Shown: piece after piece, positions 28,747 through 37,891 of the stretch
How the letters are laid out: each line of letters opens with the position of its first letter
How positions within the stretch are numbered: position 1 is the stretch's first letter
NCBI RefSeq assembly: GCF_025770725.1
Contig: NZ_JANZKZ010000001.1
Span: forward strand, 310,001 to 374,000
Direction: 5' to 3'
From: Sulfurospirillum oryzae
GTDB taxonomy: Bacteria; Campylobacterota; Campylobacteria; Campylobacterales; Sulfurospirillaceae
Length of the DNA stretch: 64,000 bases
Translations under genes and position numbers: made by a program
Notes under the pieces: model-generated
Seen by the model: the letters and a program-made list of their open reading frames with translations, nothing else
What the model was told of the DNA's origin: nothing
The model's database searches: none

Positions 28747-30192
28747 TTAAAGTACCATGTCAGTGTAGTACTCAATCTGCGCTTTTTTCAAAATACGAAT
28801 AAAGTTTGTACTGCCTTCTACCCCTGCTGGATAACCTGCTGCTACGATATAGGTTTTTTCTTTGTCGATTAAACCTCTCTCAATTCCTTTTTGAAGGGTT
28901 TTACCAAGCATCATATTGAGATTACTTGCTTCAATATTCATAATCGGCTTCACACCCCAAGCAATCGTTAAAGAGCGTGCTGTTCGTTCATCATGTGTAA
29001 CGGCATAAATATCTGCTTTAATGCGGTAACGTGCTAATTTACGTGCTGATTTTCCTGAACTGGTGAGTGAAATCATCGCTTCAACACCCAAACGATCTGC
29101 CAAACGCGCTGTAGAAGAAGAGATAATATCGGTCTCATCTAAGAATGGATAAACCTCAAATTTGCTGTACGGATAGATTGTCTCTGTCTCTTTGATGGTA
29201 TTGGCCATAACTTCAACAACATGAATCGGGTTTTTACCAATCGCACTCTCTTCGGAAAGCATGACAGCATCGGTTCCATCAAGTACGGCATTGGCAACGT
29301 CACTGATTTCAGCTCTGGTTGCCATCTCTTTTTCAGCCATAGAAAGAAGCATTTGTGTTGCAGTAATAACTGGCTTGGACGCAGCATTGGCTTTGGCAAT
29401 AATTCTTTTTTGAATACTTGGAACTTTATAGTATGGTACTTCAATACCAAGATCGCCCCTTGCAACCATGATGCCATCACTTACTTCTAAAATCTCATCA
29501 ATTTTTTCTACCGCATCAAATTTTTCAATTTTAGCAAAGATGTGTGAACGTGACTTGTGTGCTTTAAGAATTTTTCTTACATGTAAAATATCTTTGGCAC
29601 TTTGAACAAACGAAACTGCCACAAAATCAACGCCATGTTGTGCACCCCATAAAAGGTCTGCTTCATCTTTTGGCGTAATAACCTCGATGTTAATGACGGT
29701 ATTTGGGAAATTGACCCCTTTATTGGAAGAAAGTTTACCGCTATTTTCAATCTCTGTTACAATTTTTTTGCCTATTTCAATGACTTTTGCTCTGATGTTG
29801 CCATCATAAAGGTAGATATATTCACCCTCTTTGAGCATATCTAAGATTTGAGGTTGATTGATGCACAGTTCATAAGCACCATCTTGAAGTTTTTTACCTT
29901 CAATTTGCTCTTTCGTAAAATAGAGCTTGTCACCAACTTCTAAATAAAAATCTTCCTCAAGTTTTCCAACACGAATTTTAGGGCCACAAATATCTTGTAA
30001 AACACCTACTTTTTTCTGTACATTTTTTTCTGCTTCTCTGATTTTTGCTAATGTGCTTGCATGATACTCATGGGTACCATGGCTAAAATTGAGACGAAAT
30101 ACGTTTACACCAGCGTTAATTAATCCTTCTAAAACCTCTACGCTATCGCTTGCTGGTCCAACTGTTGCTAGGATTTTTGTCTTTTTATCCAT
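28747..30192 (-). CDS. pyk: Pyruvate kinase
   Basis: 481 residues. It converts phosphoenolpyruvate and ADP to pyruvate and ATP. Active-site segments: KILATVGPAS, RLNFSHGTHEYH, KIEKFDAVEKID and the signature VARGDLGIEVP, then the effector-binding C-terminal domain. A TTACATGTAA copy at 29577 encodes ILHVRKI in the middle of the barrel. GGAACT precedes the ATG. Confidence 0.97.
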   Translation of the reverse strand: MDKKTKILATVGPASDSVEVLEGLINAGVNVFRLNFSHGTHEYHASTLAKIREAEKNVQKKVGVLQDICGPKIRVGKLEEDFYLEVGDKLYFTKEQIEGKKLQDGAYELCINQPQILDMLKEGEYIYLYDGNIRAKVIEIGKKIVTEIENSGKLSSNKGVNFPNTVINIEVITPKDEADLLWGAQHGVDFVAVSFVQSAKDILHVRKILKAHKSRSHIFAKIEKFDAVEKIDEILEVSDGIMVARGDLGIEVPYYKVPSIQKRIIAKANAASKPVITATQMLLSMAEKEMATRAEISDVANAVLDGTDAVMLSEESAIGKNPIHVVEVMANTIKETETIYPYSKFEVYPFLDETDIISSSTARLADRLGVEAMISLTSSGKSARKLARYRIKADIYAVTHDERTARSLTIAWGVKPIMNIEASNLNMMLGKTLQKGIERGLIDKEKTYIVAAGYPAGVEGSTNFIRILKKAQIEYYTDMVL

Positions 30193-30273
30193 CTTTAGTT
30201 CCTTCTTTCAAAATGAGTTCTATTGTATCACTTTTTTGTTACAAAATTATATCATAAGCCTTACATGTAAAGG

Positions 30274-30726
30274 CTAAAGTGATGATGAAGTTTTGCCCAA
30301 TGCTTCTTTTTCAATACCATCAAACAAAAGCTTATAAATCTGCTCTGCTCTACTTTCAATGTACTCAAAAGAGTGCGCTTGCTTGCACAATCGTATAAAA
30401 TGTCCCATCACCGCTTCATTGATTTTTATTTGGGCTTTTAAAAGCGATCGAAGAAGATACGTGTAGCGTTCAGTGCCATAGTCAATTGCAAGATGATACT
30501 TTTGTATCACTCTTGTGGCATCTTCTTCCCAGATATGCATCGACATAGGAAGTTTTTCGCGTAATATTTTTTTGAGCTTTTGAGTGCCTTTTTTAAAAAC
30601 ATCAAATTTTATTGTGTAGCTTGAAAAAAAGATTAATTCTTCTAATTCTTTATGCGTTTCGACATAAATCTCATCTTTAATATAGTATTTGATGGCGTTA
30701 TCAATATCTTCAAAGCGTGATTTCAT
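30274..30726 (-). CDS. Hypothetical protein, all-helical
   Basis: 150 residues, not recognised. Rich in Lys, Glu, Ile and Tyr with no signal peptide or membrane segment; predicted mostly helical. A motif HIWEEDATRVIQKYHLAIDYG lies in the middle. It is divergent from the CheX-like gene and 81 bases ahead of pyk, separated by a gap that carries a TTACATGTAA copy (30261). Codon use looks like neighbouring genes. No function proposed. Confidence 0.6.
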   Translation of the reverse strand: MKSRFEDIDNAIKYYIKDEIYVETHKELEELIFFSSYTIKFDVFKKGTQKLKKILREKLPMSMHIWEEDATRVIQKYHLAIDYGTERYTYLLRSLLKAQIKINEAVMGHFIRLCKQAHSFEYIESRAEQIYKLLFDGIEKEALGKTSSSL

Positions 30727-30857
30727 CGACTTTTTGCAACCTCACAAGTTTCTTAATGTATATTATATCGGCAGATTAATTCAATAAAATTAAAAGCTTT
30801 CTATGCTATCATCTCTGACTCATAATCCTAATTAATATAAACGGTTGAAACAAGGCC

Positions 30858-31910
30858 ATGACAAATACCATACAACACTCGATTTTAATCTTTAACTATA
30901 ATGAAGCTGTCCTTGAAAGTCGTAATAGTGTTTTATACAACACGATTGTTGGACAACAAGCTTCTTTAAAAGAGAAAGGTATCAAAGGTATTCTTGTTTC
31001 TTTAAAAGATACTCCTTATGCGCCCTTAGTCAAAGAAGATCCCAATCTTGCAAATTTAGTAAAGCAACTTGAAAAATTAAGCCATACTATTGATCTTCCC
31101 GTCGCTATTGGTGACTATAAAAGAGATACTTTCACGTATCTTAAAAAACTCAGTTCCGATACATCCGTCAAACTTTTCCAAAATATTAACACCGCACTCC
31201 TCTTTTTCAATCCTAGTGCGCTGAAAAAAGAACTTGCGGTACTTATTTACGATGAAGACAAAGAAAATGCCGATAAAATTGCAAGTGAACTTGTGAAGCT
31301 TGGCTACTCTATCGTGCATGCACAAAATGCTGAAGACTTTAAACTCAAAGCTTCTGCTAAAAAATATGATATGACGATTACGCATACTGCGATTAATCAA
31401 GCCAAAAATAAACCATCGGCAACACAGAGTTTAGGTCTTTCCAAACAACTTATCATCAACCTCCCTGTCTTTATTGACACAGCGGTTAATTCACTGGTCA
31501 CTATTACAGGACTTGAAGCCCAAAAGATAAAACACGAAATCAGACCCTTTAATGAAAAAATTCCATCACAAGTTATTATTGCTGCTATGAAGTTTAAAGG
31601 TGATATTAGTGGTGCTTTCTTCCTGATCTTTCCACGAGAACTTGCCCTCATTGCCCTCGAAGCAATGTTAGGAGAAAGCCTTGAAGCAGAAGACACCGCA
31701 GCCATTGTCGATGGTGTTGCAGAACTTTGCAATATTATCACAGGTTCAGCTAAAGTCATTTTCTCGAACAAAAAACTCAAAGTGCTTTTTGAACTCCCCA
31801 AAACCTACCTTTCTTTACAGGTAGCACTGAGTGATACACTAGGGTCTAACGGTGTCTGGATCGATATGCAGCTAGATGAAAAACCATTTTATATGTTCGT
31901 TACGAAATAA
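30858..31910 (+). CDS. CheX-like chemotaxis phosphatase with degenerate receiver-like region
   Basis: 350 residues. The C-terminal ~150 residues fit the CheX/CheC-type phosphatase fold, with the ExxN pattern in AELCNII (Glu289, Asn292) that removes phosphate from CheY-P in family members. Residues ~125-180 resemble a response-regulator receiver (VLIYDEDKENADKIASELVKLGYSIVHAQNAEDF), but the usual phospho-acceptor strand reads YDMTITHTAI with no Asp at the key place. Residues 1-120 look like another alpha/beta domain. It is cytoplasmic. The stop TAA abuts the stop of the next convergent gene. Confidence 0.72.
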   Translation: MTNTIQHSILIFNYNEAVLESRNSVLYNTIVGQQASLKEKGIKGILVSLKDTPYAPLVKEDPNLANLVKQLEKLSHTIDLPVAIGDYKRDTFTYLKKLSSDTSVKLFQNINTALLFFNPSALKKELAVLIYDEDKENADKIASELVKLGYSIVHAQNAEDFKLKASAKKYDMTITHTAINQAKNKPSATQSLGLSKQLIINLPVFIDTAVNSLVTITGLEAQKIKHEIRPFNEKIPSQVIIAAMKFKGDISGAFFLIFPRELALIALEAMLGESLEAEDTAAIVDGVAELCNIITGSAKVIFSNKKLKVLFELPKTYLSLQVALSDTLGSNGVWIDMQLDEKPFYMFVTK

Positions 31911-33071
31911 TTACTTCTTTTGTAAAAAGTGCAATGCCTCCGCAAGAGGCTTGTCGCTCTCTTCGTTCTCTTGATGGACTTCAATATTTGGGCTAACGCC
32001 ACTTGGCCACACACTTTTTCCTTTGGGTGTACTCCACCTTGCTGTTGCAAATTTTACGGCTGACGTATTGGTACTTAACGGAAAGAGTGTTGCAAAAGTA
32101 TCTTTTCCAAACGTTGGTGTTCCAATGATCACCGCACGATTGTACTCTTGCAATACAGAAGCTACAATTTCAGAGCTTCCCGATGAGTCATTATTGACTA
32201 AAATAACCAAAGGAACGGTTTTTAAAAAAGGTAGTGCTTCTATTTTTTGAACATATTCAGACCCATCATAGTCTTGTGGCGTATTTTTATACTGCTTTTT
32301 TTCTTCTTTATGGCGACTTTTCACATTAATAATAAGCTTATCATTTTCTAAAAAAAGAGAAGTGATGGCTATACCACTCGTAAAAAAGCCTCCTGGATTA
32401 TCACGAAGATCCAAAATAAAACCACTCACTTTGTGCTCTTGTGAATCATAGAGATACTGCGTGTCTTCCAGCATTTCCGCAAGTGCATTTTGAGCAAAAG
32501 AGCTAATCTTTATGTAGGCAATATCACCTTCAAACATTCGCGGTGTAATAAGATCAATCGTAACATTTTTTCGTGTTAGTTGTAATTCAATAGGTTTAGT
32601 GCTATTGGACTTCAAAACGCTCAGTTTTATTTTGCTATTAGGTGCTCCTCTTAGTTGAGCAACAACTTCTTCAACACTAAGATCACGGACGAGTATGCCA
32701 TCCACTTGAACAATCTCATCTCCTTTTTGAAGATTCACTTTCTGTGCAGGAGAGTGTTCTACTACCGATTTAACAAAAATATGGTTATGTTTCTCCATCA
32801 GAAAAAGCCCAATACCCGCTACGGCTTTAGAACTTAAATAGAGTGTTTCATACTCTTCTTCGTTCAAATAGCGTCCATTTTGATCGACGCTATTCACCAT
32901 TCCATCTAAACATCTGTTCATAAGTCGTTTTTCATCAACTGGATTGATTGACTCATCTTTGATTTTCTGTGCAACTTCTTGATATAAAGCAGAAGGATCA
33001 TACGAAGGTGAGGCCGCATTAAGCATGCCTACAATAATGAAAATAACCCCCAACAAGCGTCTCAAAAACAT
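31911..33071 (-). CDS. S41-family C-terminal processing peptidase relative, catalytic Ser position altered
   Basis: 386 residues: signal sequence (1-20), helical lead-in, PDZ domain (~85-155, AGIGLFLMEKHNHIFVKSV...GDEIVQVDG), then the S41 protease domain. The general-base Lys is seen in GTPTFGKDT (Lys323). The nucleophile loop reads NNDSSGSSEI (293-302). In CtpA, CtpB and Prc the catalytic Ser lies three residues before this Glu (SASASE); here that position is Gly298, with serines around it. Either a neighbouring Ser took over or the protein is a pseudo-protease. ATG lies right against AGGAG; the TTG two codons on is an alternative start. Confidence 0.8.
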   Translation of the reverse strand: MFLRRLLGVIFIIVGMLNAASPSYDPSALYQEVAQKIKDESINPVDEKRLMNRCLDGMVNSVDQNGRYLNEEEYETLYLSSKAVAGIGLFLMEKHNHIFVKSVVEHSPAQKVNLQKGDEIVQVDGILVRDLSVEEVVAQLRGAPNSKIKLSVLKSNSTKPIELQLTRKNVTIDLITPRMFEGDIAYIKISSFAQNALAEMLEDTQYLYDSQEHKVSGFILDLRDNPGGFFTSGIAITSLFLENDKLIINVKSRHKEEKKQYKNTPQDYDGSEYVQKIEALPFLKTVPLVILVNNDSSGSSEIVASVLQEYNRAVIIGTPTFGKDTFATLFPLSTNTSAVKFATARWSTPKGKSVWPSGVSPNIEVHQENEESDKPLAEALHFLQKK

Positions 33072-33147
33072 CTCCTATCGTGTATCTATGTTGTATAGTA
33101 CTATTTTCATACGATTTTTGCAAAAATAGTCACACTTGAAATAGCTT

Positions 33148-33603
33148 TTACTTTTCAGTCAGTAGCAACCTCATCGGTTGCATCAAAGAAGCTTCAAACC
33201 CAAACTGCTGATAAAAATGGTGTGCTTTAAAATTATCGGTATCGGTTAAAAGCGTAATGCGTTTACATGTAAGTTTTTCGGCATACAAAATAGCATGCTC
33301 AATAAGCGCATGTCCACCACCTTTTCCTCGCCAAAGAGGATCAACAACCATATCTTCTAAAAACGCTACTTTCCCACCCAATGCTGTGCTTATTGTCCAT
33401 AAAAGAGTGACCATACCGATAATTTTTTGATCACTTTTTAGTACAAAAATAGTCCCTATACTTGCATCATTAAGAATCATTTGAAGCCCAGTTTGTTGTA
33501 GGGTACGGTTAGGAACAAACTCTGCTTCTTGTGAAAAAAGTATTGTTAGTAAATCTATTAAACGCTCAATATCAGAAAGTTTTGCCTCTTCAACAACAAA
33601 CAT
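33148..33603 (-). CDS. GNAT-family N-acetyltransferase
   Basis: 151 residues. The acetyl-CoA binding signature appears as VVDPLWRGKGGGHALIEHAI (~88-107, R/Q-x-x-G-x-G/A type). Substrate unknown. AAAGGAG precedes the ATG. An exact TTACATGTAA (33263) encodes LTCKRITL. It stands alone between the S41 relative and a divergent unknown gene. Confidence 0.85.
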   Translation of the reverse strand: MFVVEEAKLSDIERLIDLLTILFSQEAEFVPNRTLQQTGLQMILNDASIGTIFVLKSDQKIIGMVTLLWTISTALGGKVAFLEDMVVDPLWRGKGGGHALIEHAILYAEKLTCKRITLLTDTDNFKAHHFYQQFGFEASLMQPMRLLLTEK

Positions 33604-33683
33604 AACACTCCTTTACATTTTTAGTATTGTAACATAGGAACCTTTTTTGCTTGTCATAATAAGATCGCTATAAGGAGTTTTTG

Positions 33684-34160
33684 ATGACAATCAGTGATGC
33701 TCAAAATAAAATAAGTCAATCGTTGAACAGCACACTTACAACGCTTAAAAACGAAGGTACTTCCGCTCTCTCCTCTTTTGCAAAGGAACTTCAAAGCCAA
33801 CTTGGCGTTAAGACAAATATAAATCAGCCAGAGGTTATAGCGCCTAGTGAATCAGATACGATGGTTGAAGAGTTTAAAAATACATTAGGCACGAAAGGGG
33901 CACTGACTTTTTTTCAAGATTACAACAATGAAAAAATTGAGAAGATGATTGAAGAGAAAAAAGCAGAATTAGAAGGTAAACTAGGACTTAGTGCCGATAC
34001 TCAACCGCCATTAACGGGGAATGCAAGAACCGAAGCATTGGCAACGTTAGATCAAATGATGAGTGATTTTCGCAAGCAACTGATGGATAAACTCAATGCA
34101 GACACGAAGATAGATCAACAAAATTCAATGCTCACTACATTTTTACAAAAAATGGGTTAA
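33684..34160 (+). CDS. Hypothetical coiled-coil protein
   Basis: 158 residues from the ATG at 33684, behind TAAGGAG. Not recognised. Soluble, hydrophilic, Gln/Lys/Glu-rich with predicted amphipathic helices (e.g. EEFKNTLGTKGALTFFQDYNNEKIEKMIEEKKAELEGKLG). No cysteine, signal or membrane segment. Its stop codon overlaps the stop of the convergent methyltransferase gene by three bases. Confidence 0.6.
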   Translation: MTISDAQNKISQSLNSTLTTLKNEGTSALSSFAKELQSQLGVKTNINQPEVIAPSESDTMVEEFKNTLGTKGALTFFQDYNNEKIEKMIEEKKAELEGKLGLSADTQPPLTGNARTEALATLDQMMSDFRKQLMDKLNADTKIDQQNSMLTTFLQKMG

Positions 34161-34846
34161 CGTTTTTGCAACATTAAAATGGTTTTATCAGGCTCGTCAC
34201 CAAATAGTGTGACGGGTTTGGTAGAGCTGAGTTTAAACATTTTAAGCTTTTTGAAATATGAAAGCGGATGAAAGTATTGCGTTATTGACCCTTCTTCCTT
34301 ACGGTAAAACTCACCCTCTTTTTCAAACAGAACAATCTTGGTTAAAAGCTCTTTGTTAAAGAACGTTGCATCAACAGACAAAAATTGATCATTTCTGTTT
34401 TGACACATCACACCATCTGCCACACCTTCAAAACCATAGAGAGTGTTGACATCAAAGATAAAATAGCCCTCTTTAGGTAAAACTCTTGCGACTGCTTCTA
34501 AAAAAGAGCCTATCTCTACGGGCGAGATATAGTTGAGTACATCAGCAATAGCAACAACACATTCAAATGAAGCTTCCTCAAACGCCTCTAACTCTTTGGT
34601 GCTTGCATTCACACCTAAAGCAAGAGCACGCTCAACCATAGAGCCACTTCTATCAATGCCACAGGCATCAAATTGCTCGTTTTGCAAGTGGCTTAAAAAG
34701 GTTCCATTACCGCATCCCACATCTAAAATACGCTTTACATGTAAAGATTTGAGTAAGTTCAAATAGATCTGATAGAGTTTTTCATACTGTGCATCAAAGC
34801 CTATTAAAGACTCGATTTTAGCGTAAAGGTCAAGAGGATTTATCAT
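34157..34846 (-). CDS. Class I SAM-dependent methyltransferase
   Basis: 229 residues. Motif I ILDVGCGNGTFLSHL (~40-54), acidic residue in CGIDRSGSMVERA, and VVAIADVLNYI as motif IV mark a Rossmann methyltransferase of the small-molecule/unknown type. A TTACATGTAA at 34735 encodes SLHVKRILD just before motif I. Substrate unknown. Confidence 0.82.
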   Translation of the reverse strand: MINPLDLYAKIESLIGFDAQYEKLYQIYLNLLKSLHVKRILDVGCGNGTFLSHLQNEQFDACGIDRSGSMVERALALGVNASTKELEAFEEASFECVVAIADVLNYISPVEIGSFLEAVARVLPKEGYFIFDVNTLYGFEGVADGVMCQNRNDQFLSVDATFFNKELLTKIVLFEKEGEFYRKEEGSITQYFHPLSYFKKLKMFKLSSTKPVTLFGDEPDKTILMLQKR

Positions 34847-34890
34847 GTGTGTAGGCTTTATTTGGGGCTTTTTTCAAAGCCCCGTGAGAT

Positions 34891-36231
34891 TTAGTCAACG
34901 AGTTCTTGTTTGAAGAGTTCTTCATTGAAGGTACGACCAAGGTATTCACAAACGATTCTAACGTCACGTCGTGCATTACCAAGACAGCTAGTAGCACCAG
35001 GACTTGGTGTCATGTTAAAGATGATACCCGTACCTGGATTGATACTCGCTTCTCCAAGCATCAATTTTTTCTCTGTTTTATTGATAACTTGAGGTCTTAC
35101 ACCACCAAAATTATGGGCGTATTCAAGTTCATCCAACTGAAGGGAAGGAACAATTTTACGTGCATCTTTAATGAAAAGCTCTTTACCAAATTTAGGAATT
35201 TCAAAGAGGAAATTTCTAAAGATGTAATTACGAATGTCACTGTCTTTCATCAAATCCCAAAAGACTTTTGCAACTTTACCATCAAATTGGAGTGTCTGCC
35301 AAAAATCAAGATACGTACCACCCGTGTAACGCTCCAATTTTGGAAGAACCAGCGCTGTTGGACCAAAACGTGTGCAGCCATCGGCTAAAATATCGGGGTC
35401 ACCATGTAACGCTGCAAAAGGAAGTTTTGGATGTTGCACCATGTAAACTTTACCATTGAGCATTTTTTTCTTTGTCATGTAAAAGCTACCAGCAACGGGT
35501 AAACATGCAAAGTCAAGACCATAACCCATTTCATGTGCAAGATAAAGTGAATGCGCACCAGCATTTACAACCACAAAATCTGCTGTAAAGGTCTGATCTT
35601 TGGTCATAACGACATGCATATCACCAAGTTTTGTAATGTTGGTTACTTGAGAATTCAAAAAGACGTCAGCGACTTTGCCTTCGATTTTTTGTGCCTCTTC
35701 AACCAAACTCTCAGTCATAGCCCCAAAATCAACGGTACTAAACTCTCCGCCTTCAACACCGACACCAATGATGTTATCAGGACGCTCTTTACCATTTTCA
35801 TCGTAAATAAGCTTTGGTTCGATTTTAGAGAGTTTTTCTTTATCAAACACTTCCAAATACGGATAGAGTTCTTTAAACTCTTCGTATCGTTTTTGCATAT
35901 ATTCAACTTCGGTATCACCCACACCGATAGCCATTTTCTGATGAGCAAATAAAAATTTGCCCTCATGCCCATGTTTAACGCAATATTTTGCGATCATGCT
36001 AGCAGTCTCTTTGACTTTTTTAGCTTTGTCTAGAGTATAGTTGGTCTCTATGTCACCACAGTGAATGGTTTGAGAATTTGACGTTCCAGCAGAATTTAAT
36101 TTTGCTAAACGCTCATATTTTTCGACTAGCGCAATGCGCTTAACATCTGTATATTTTGCAAGCTCATAAAAAAGAGCTGCACCTGAGATTCCGCCACCGA
36201 CTACCAAGACGTCATAGTGATTTTTTGTCAT
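34891..36231 (-). CDS. mqo: Malate:quinone oxidoreductase (epsilonproteobacterial type)
   Basis: 446 residues. N-terminal FAD motif VLVVGGGISGAALFYEL (~8-24). Segments AKLNSAGTSNSQTIHCGDIETNYT, KMAIGVGD, PVAGSFY and KLPFAALHGDPD are close to what I recall of the Helicobacter and Campylobacter Mqo proteins. This membrane-associated enzyme oxidises malate and passes electrons to menaquinone, replacing or supplementing malate dehydrogenase in the citric acid cycle. A monocistronic unit with its own promoter (TATAAT at 36275-36280). Confidence 0.88.
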   Translation of the reverse strand: MTKNHYDVLVVGGGISGAALFYELAKYTDVKRIALVEKYERLAKLNSAGTSNSQTIHCGDIETNYTLDKAKKVKETASMIAKYCVKHGHEGKFLFAHQKMAIGVGDTEVEYMQKRYEEFKELYPYLEVFDKEKLSKIEPKLIYDENGKERPDNIIGVGVEGGEFSTVDFGAMTESLVEEAQKIEGKVADVFLNSQVTNITKLGDMHVVMTKDQTFTADFVVVNAGAHSLYLAHEMGYGLDFACLPVAGSFYMTKKKMLNGKVYMVQHPKLPFAALHGDPDILADGCTRFGPTALVLPKLERYTGGTYLDFWQTLQFDGKVAKVFWDLMKDSDIRNYIFRNFLFEIPKFGKELFIKDARKIVPSLQLDELEYAHNFGGVRPQVINKTEKKLMLGEASINPGTGIIFNMTPSPGATSCLGNARRDVRIVCEYLGRTFNEELFKQELVD

Positions 36232-36274
36232 TCTAAATAACTTCCTACTCTAAGATTTTAGGGTGTGACATTCT

Positions 36275-36280
36275 ATTATA
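36275..36280 (-). promoter_or_regulatory. Probable -10 box of mqo
   Basis: TATAAT on the minus strand, 44 bases before the mqo ATG, preceded by a T-rich stretch as typical for sigma-70 promoters of Campylobacterota. No good -35. Confidence 0.55.
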
Positions 36281-36293
36281 AAAAGTCCTACAA

Positions 36294-36311
36294 AAACTTT
36301 AAATAAAGTTT
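36294..36311 (-). terminator. Hairpin after ridA
   Basis: AAACTTTA-AA-TAAAGTTT inverted repeat (8 bp, AT-rich); on the minus strand it continues with TTG after the run of Ts. It lies 26 bases past the ridA stop and just upstream of the mqo -10, so it may end the dapE-ridA transcript weakly. Confidence 0.45.
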
Positions 36312-36336
36312 ATTTTGGACATTTAAAATAAAACTT

Positions 36337-36708
36337 TTACTTTACAGCGATTGCTTCGATTTCGACCAACGCATTTCTAGGCAAGGTTTTCACGCCAACG
36401 GTACTTCTAGCGGGTTTATGCTCCCCAAAGAAAGAACCATACACGCCATTAACTTTGGCAAAGTCGTCCATATTGGCTAAGAAAATAGTCGTTTTAACCA
36501 CTTGTCCTAGACTACTTCCCGCTTCTTTAAGCACGGCTTGGAGATTTTCTAACACTTGCGTGGCTTGTGCTTCCACGTCGCCATCCAAAAAACTACCATC
36601 GGGCTTTAGTGCAATTTGCCCAGAGGTAAAAACCATATCATTCACAACAATCGCTTGTGAATAGGGACCAATCGCCGCAGGTGCATTGGTCGTCGAAACT
36701 ATCTTCAT
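36337..36708 (-). CDS. ridA: RidA/YjgF/Rid family reactive-imine deaminase
   Basis: 123 residues, full family length. It begins with KIVSTTNAPAAIGPYSQAI and contains the conserved Arg of KPARSTVGV and C-terminal ALVEIEAIAV. RidA hydrolyses reactive 2-aminoacrylate and other enamines that damage PLP enzymes. The ATG overlaps the TGA of dapE (ATGA), indicating coupling. Confidence 0.93.
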   Translation of the reverse strand: MKIVSTTNAPAAIGPYSQAIVVNDMVFTSGQIALKPDGSFLDGDVEAQATQVLENLQAVLKEAGSSLGQVVKTTIFLANMDDFAKVNGVYGSFFGEHKPARSTVGVKTLPRNALVEIEAIAVK

Positions 36709-37817
36709 ACATCTTCCTTTTCAAAATTTTCAATCACATTTTTAAATACTTCTACTAAAGAGTCTACTTCGCTTAGTGGGCAACACTCATTGGGCGCATG
36801 AATCGTATCATTGACCACACCACACTCAACGGTTGCTATGCCAAAACTTCCAAAAAAACGTGCATCACTGGTTCCGCCAGCGGTGGAGAGTTTAGGTATT
36901 TTTCCCTTTACATGTAAGAGTGCGCTAGAGAGTACTTTGACAATACGTGAGTCTTTACATGTAACAAACGGTTGCGCACTTTCACTCAAACGGAGACTAA
37001 AATTCATTCCTTCAAGCACACTTTCAACATACATACGAATTTTTTCGACATCCGTTTTGGTGGAATTGCGGACATTGAACATCATTTTAAGATTACCTGG
37101 GGTGACATTGCTCACCTCCATGCCGCCGCGAATATCTGTAATAACCATCTGCGAAGGGGTAAAATCTTCATCACCGGCATCGAGTAAATGACCTGCTAGT
37201 TTGTGCAATACGGGAGCTACTTGATGCACAGGGTTGATCGCTTTTTCAGGATAAGCCGCATGACCTTGCTTCCCTGTGATTTCAATCACGCCGTTGATAG
37301 AGCCTCTACGACCAATCTTGATGGCATCGCCAAAGATGAGTTCAGAAGTAGGCTCTGCCACAATGGCGTAGTCTGGTAAAAAAGAGCGCTCTTTTAACGC
37401 TTTGAGTACTTCAATCGTACCATGCTTTGCATCACCCTCTTCATCGCTGGTAAGGAGTGCTGAGAGTGTGCCTTGAAAATGGTTGGTACTTTTAAGCGCT
37501 TGTAAAAGTGCGCACACACCGCTTTTCATATCTTGCGCACCTCTAGCATAGACGATGCCCTCTTTTACAAGAGGTTCAAACGGTTCACTCTGCCATCCAT
37601 GCCCTGCAGGTACAACATCGATATGCCCCGCAAAACAGAGATGTGGCCCTTCACCAAAACGTTTATATAAAAAGAGATTTTTCGTGTTTTCAACATTGAT
37701 TTCAATAGCCTCGAAATCATTCAAATACTCTTTAATAAACAAAAATGCGCCACCATCATCAGGCGTTACGGAGACAAAGCGTAAAAGTTTTAAAAAAAGT
37801 GCTTCAGTATTTAACAT
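36705..37817 (-). CDS. dapE: Succinyl-diaminopimelate desuccinylase
   Basis: 370 residues from the second of two adjacent ATGs, which has AGAGG at better spacing. M20 zinc peptidase: CFAGHIDVVPAG (first metal His/Asp), ARGAQDMKSG, DEEGDAKHGT (catalytic Glu) and APNECCPLSEVD near the end. It acts in the lysine/diaminopimelate pathway; dapC lies 4 kb upstream. Two exact TTACATGTAA copies stand only 47 bases apart (36908, 36955), the closest pair in the window. Confidence 0.93.
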   Translation of the reverse strand: MLNTEALFLKLLRFVSVTPDDGGAFLFIKEYLNDFEAIEINVENTKNLFLYKRFGEGPHLCFAGHIDVVPAGHGWQSEPFEPLVKEGIVYARGAQDMKSGVCALLQALKSTNHFQGTLSALLTSDEEGDAKHGTIEVLKALKERSFLPDYAIVAEPTSELIFGDAIKIGRRGSINGVIEITGKQGHAAYPEKAINPVHQVAPVLHKLAGHLLDAGDEDFTPSQMVITDIRGGMEVSNVTPGNLKMMFNVRNSTKTDVEKIRMYVESVLEGMNFSLRLSESAQPFVTCKDSRIVKVLSSALLHVKGKIPKLSTAGGTSDARFFGSFGIATVECGVVNDTIHAPNECCPLSEVDSLVEVFKNVIENFEKEDV

Positions 37818-37891
37818 CATTCCTCTATTTTAGATGAGTATCGTTTAGAATTGATACTCTTTCTTGGTTTATTTTCTAACATCAAGCTTTA

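Noticed and set aside
34906-35388. 160-codon plus-strand frame opposite mqo
   Set aside because: Antisense shadow; composition unlike real proteins here.
36908-36964. Two close palindrome copies as a CRISPR-like unit
   Set aside because: Only two copies at 47-base spacing within dapE, both in coding frame; no array or cas genes.
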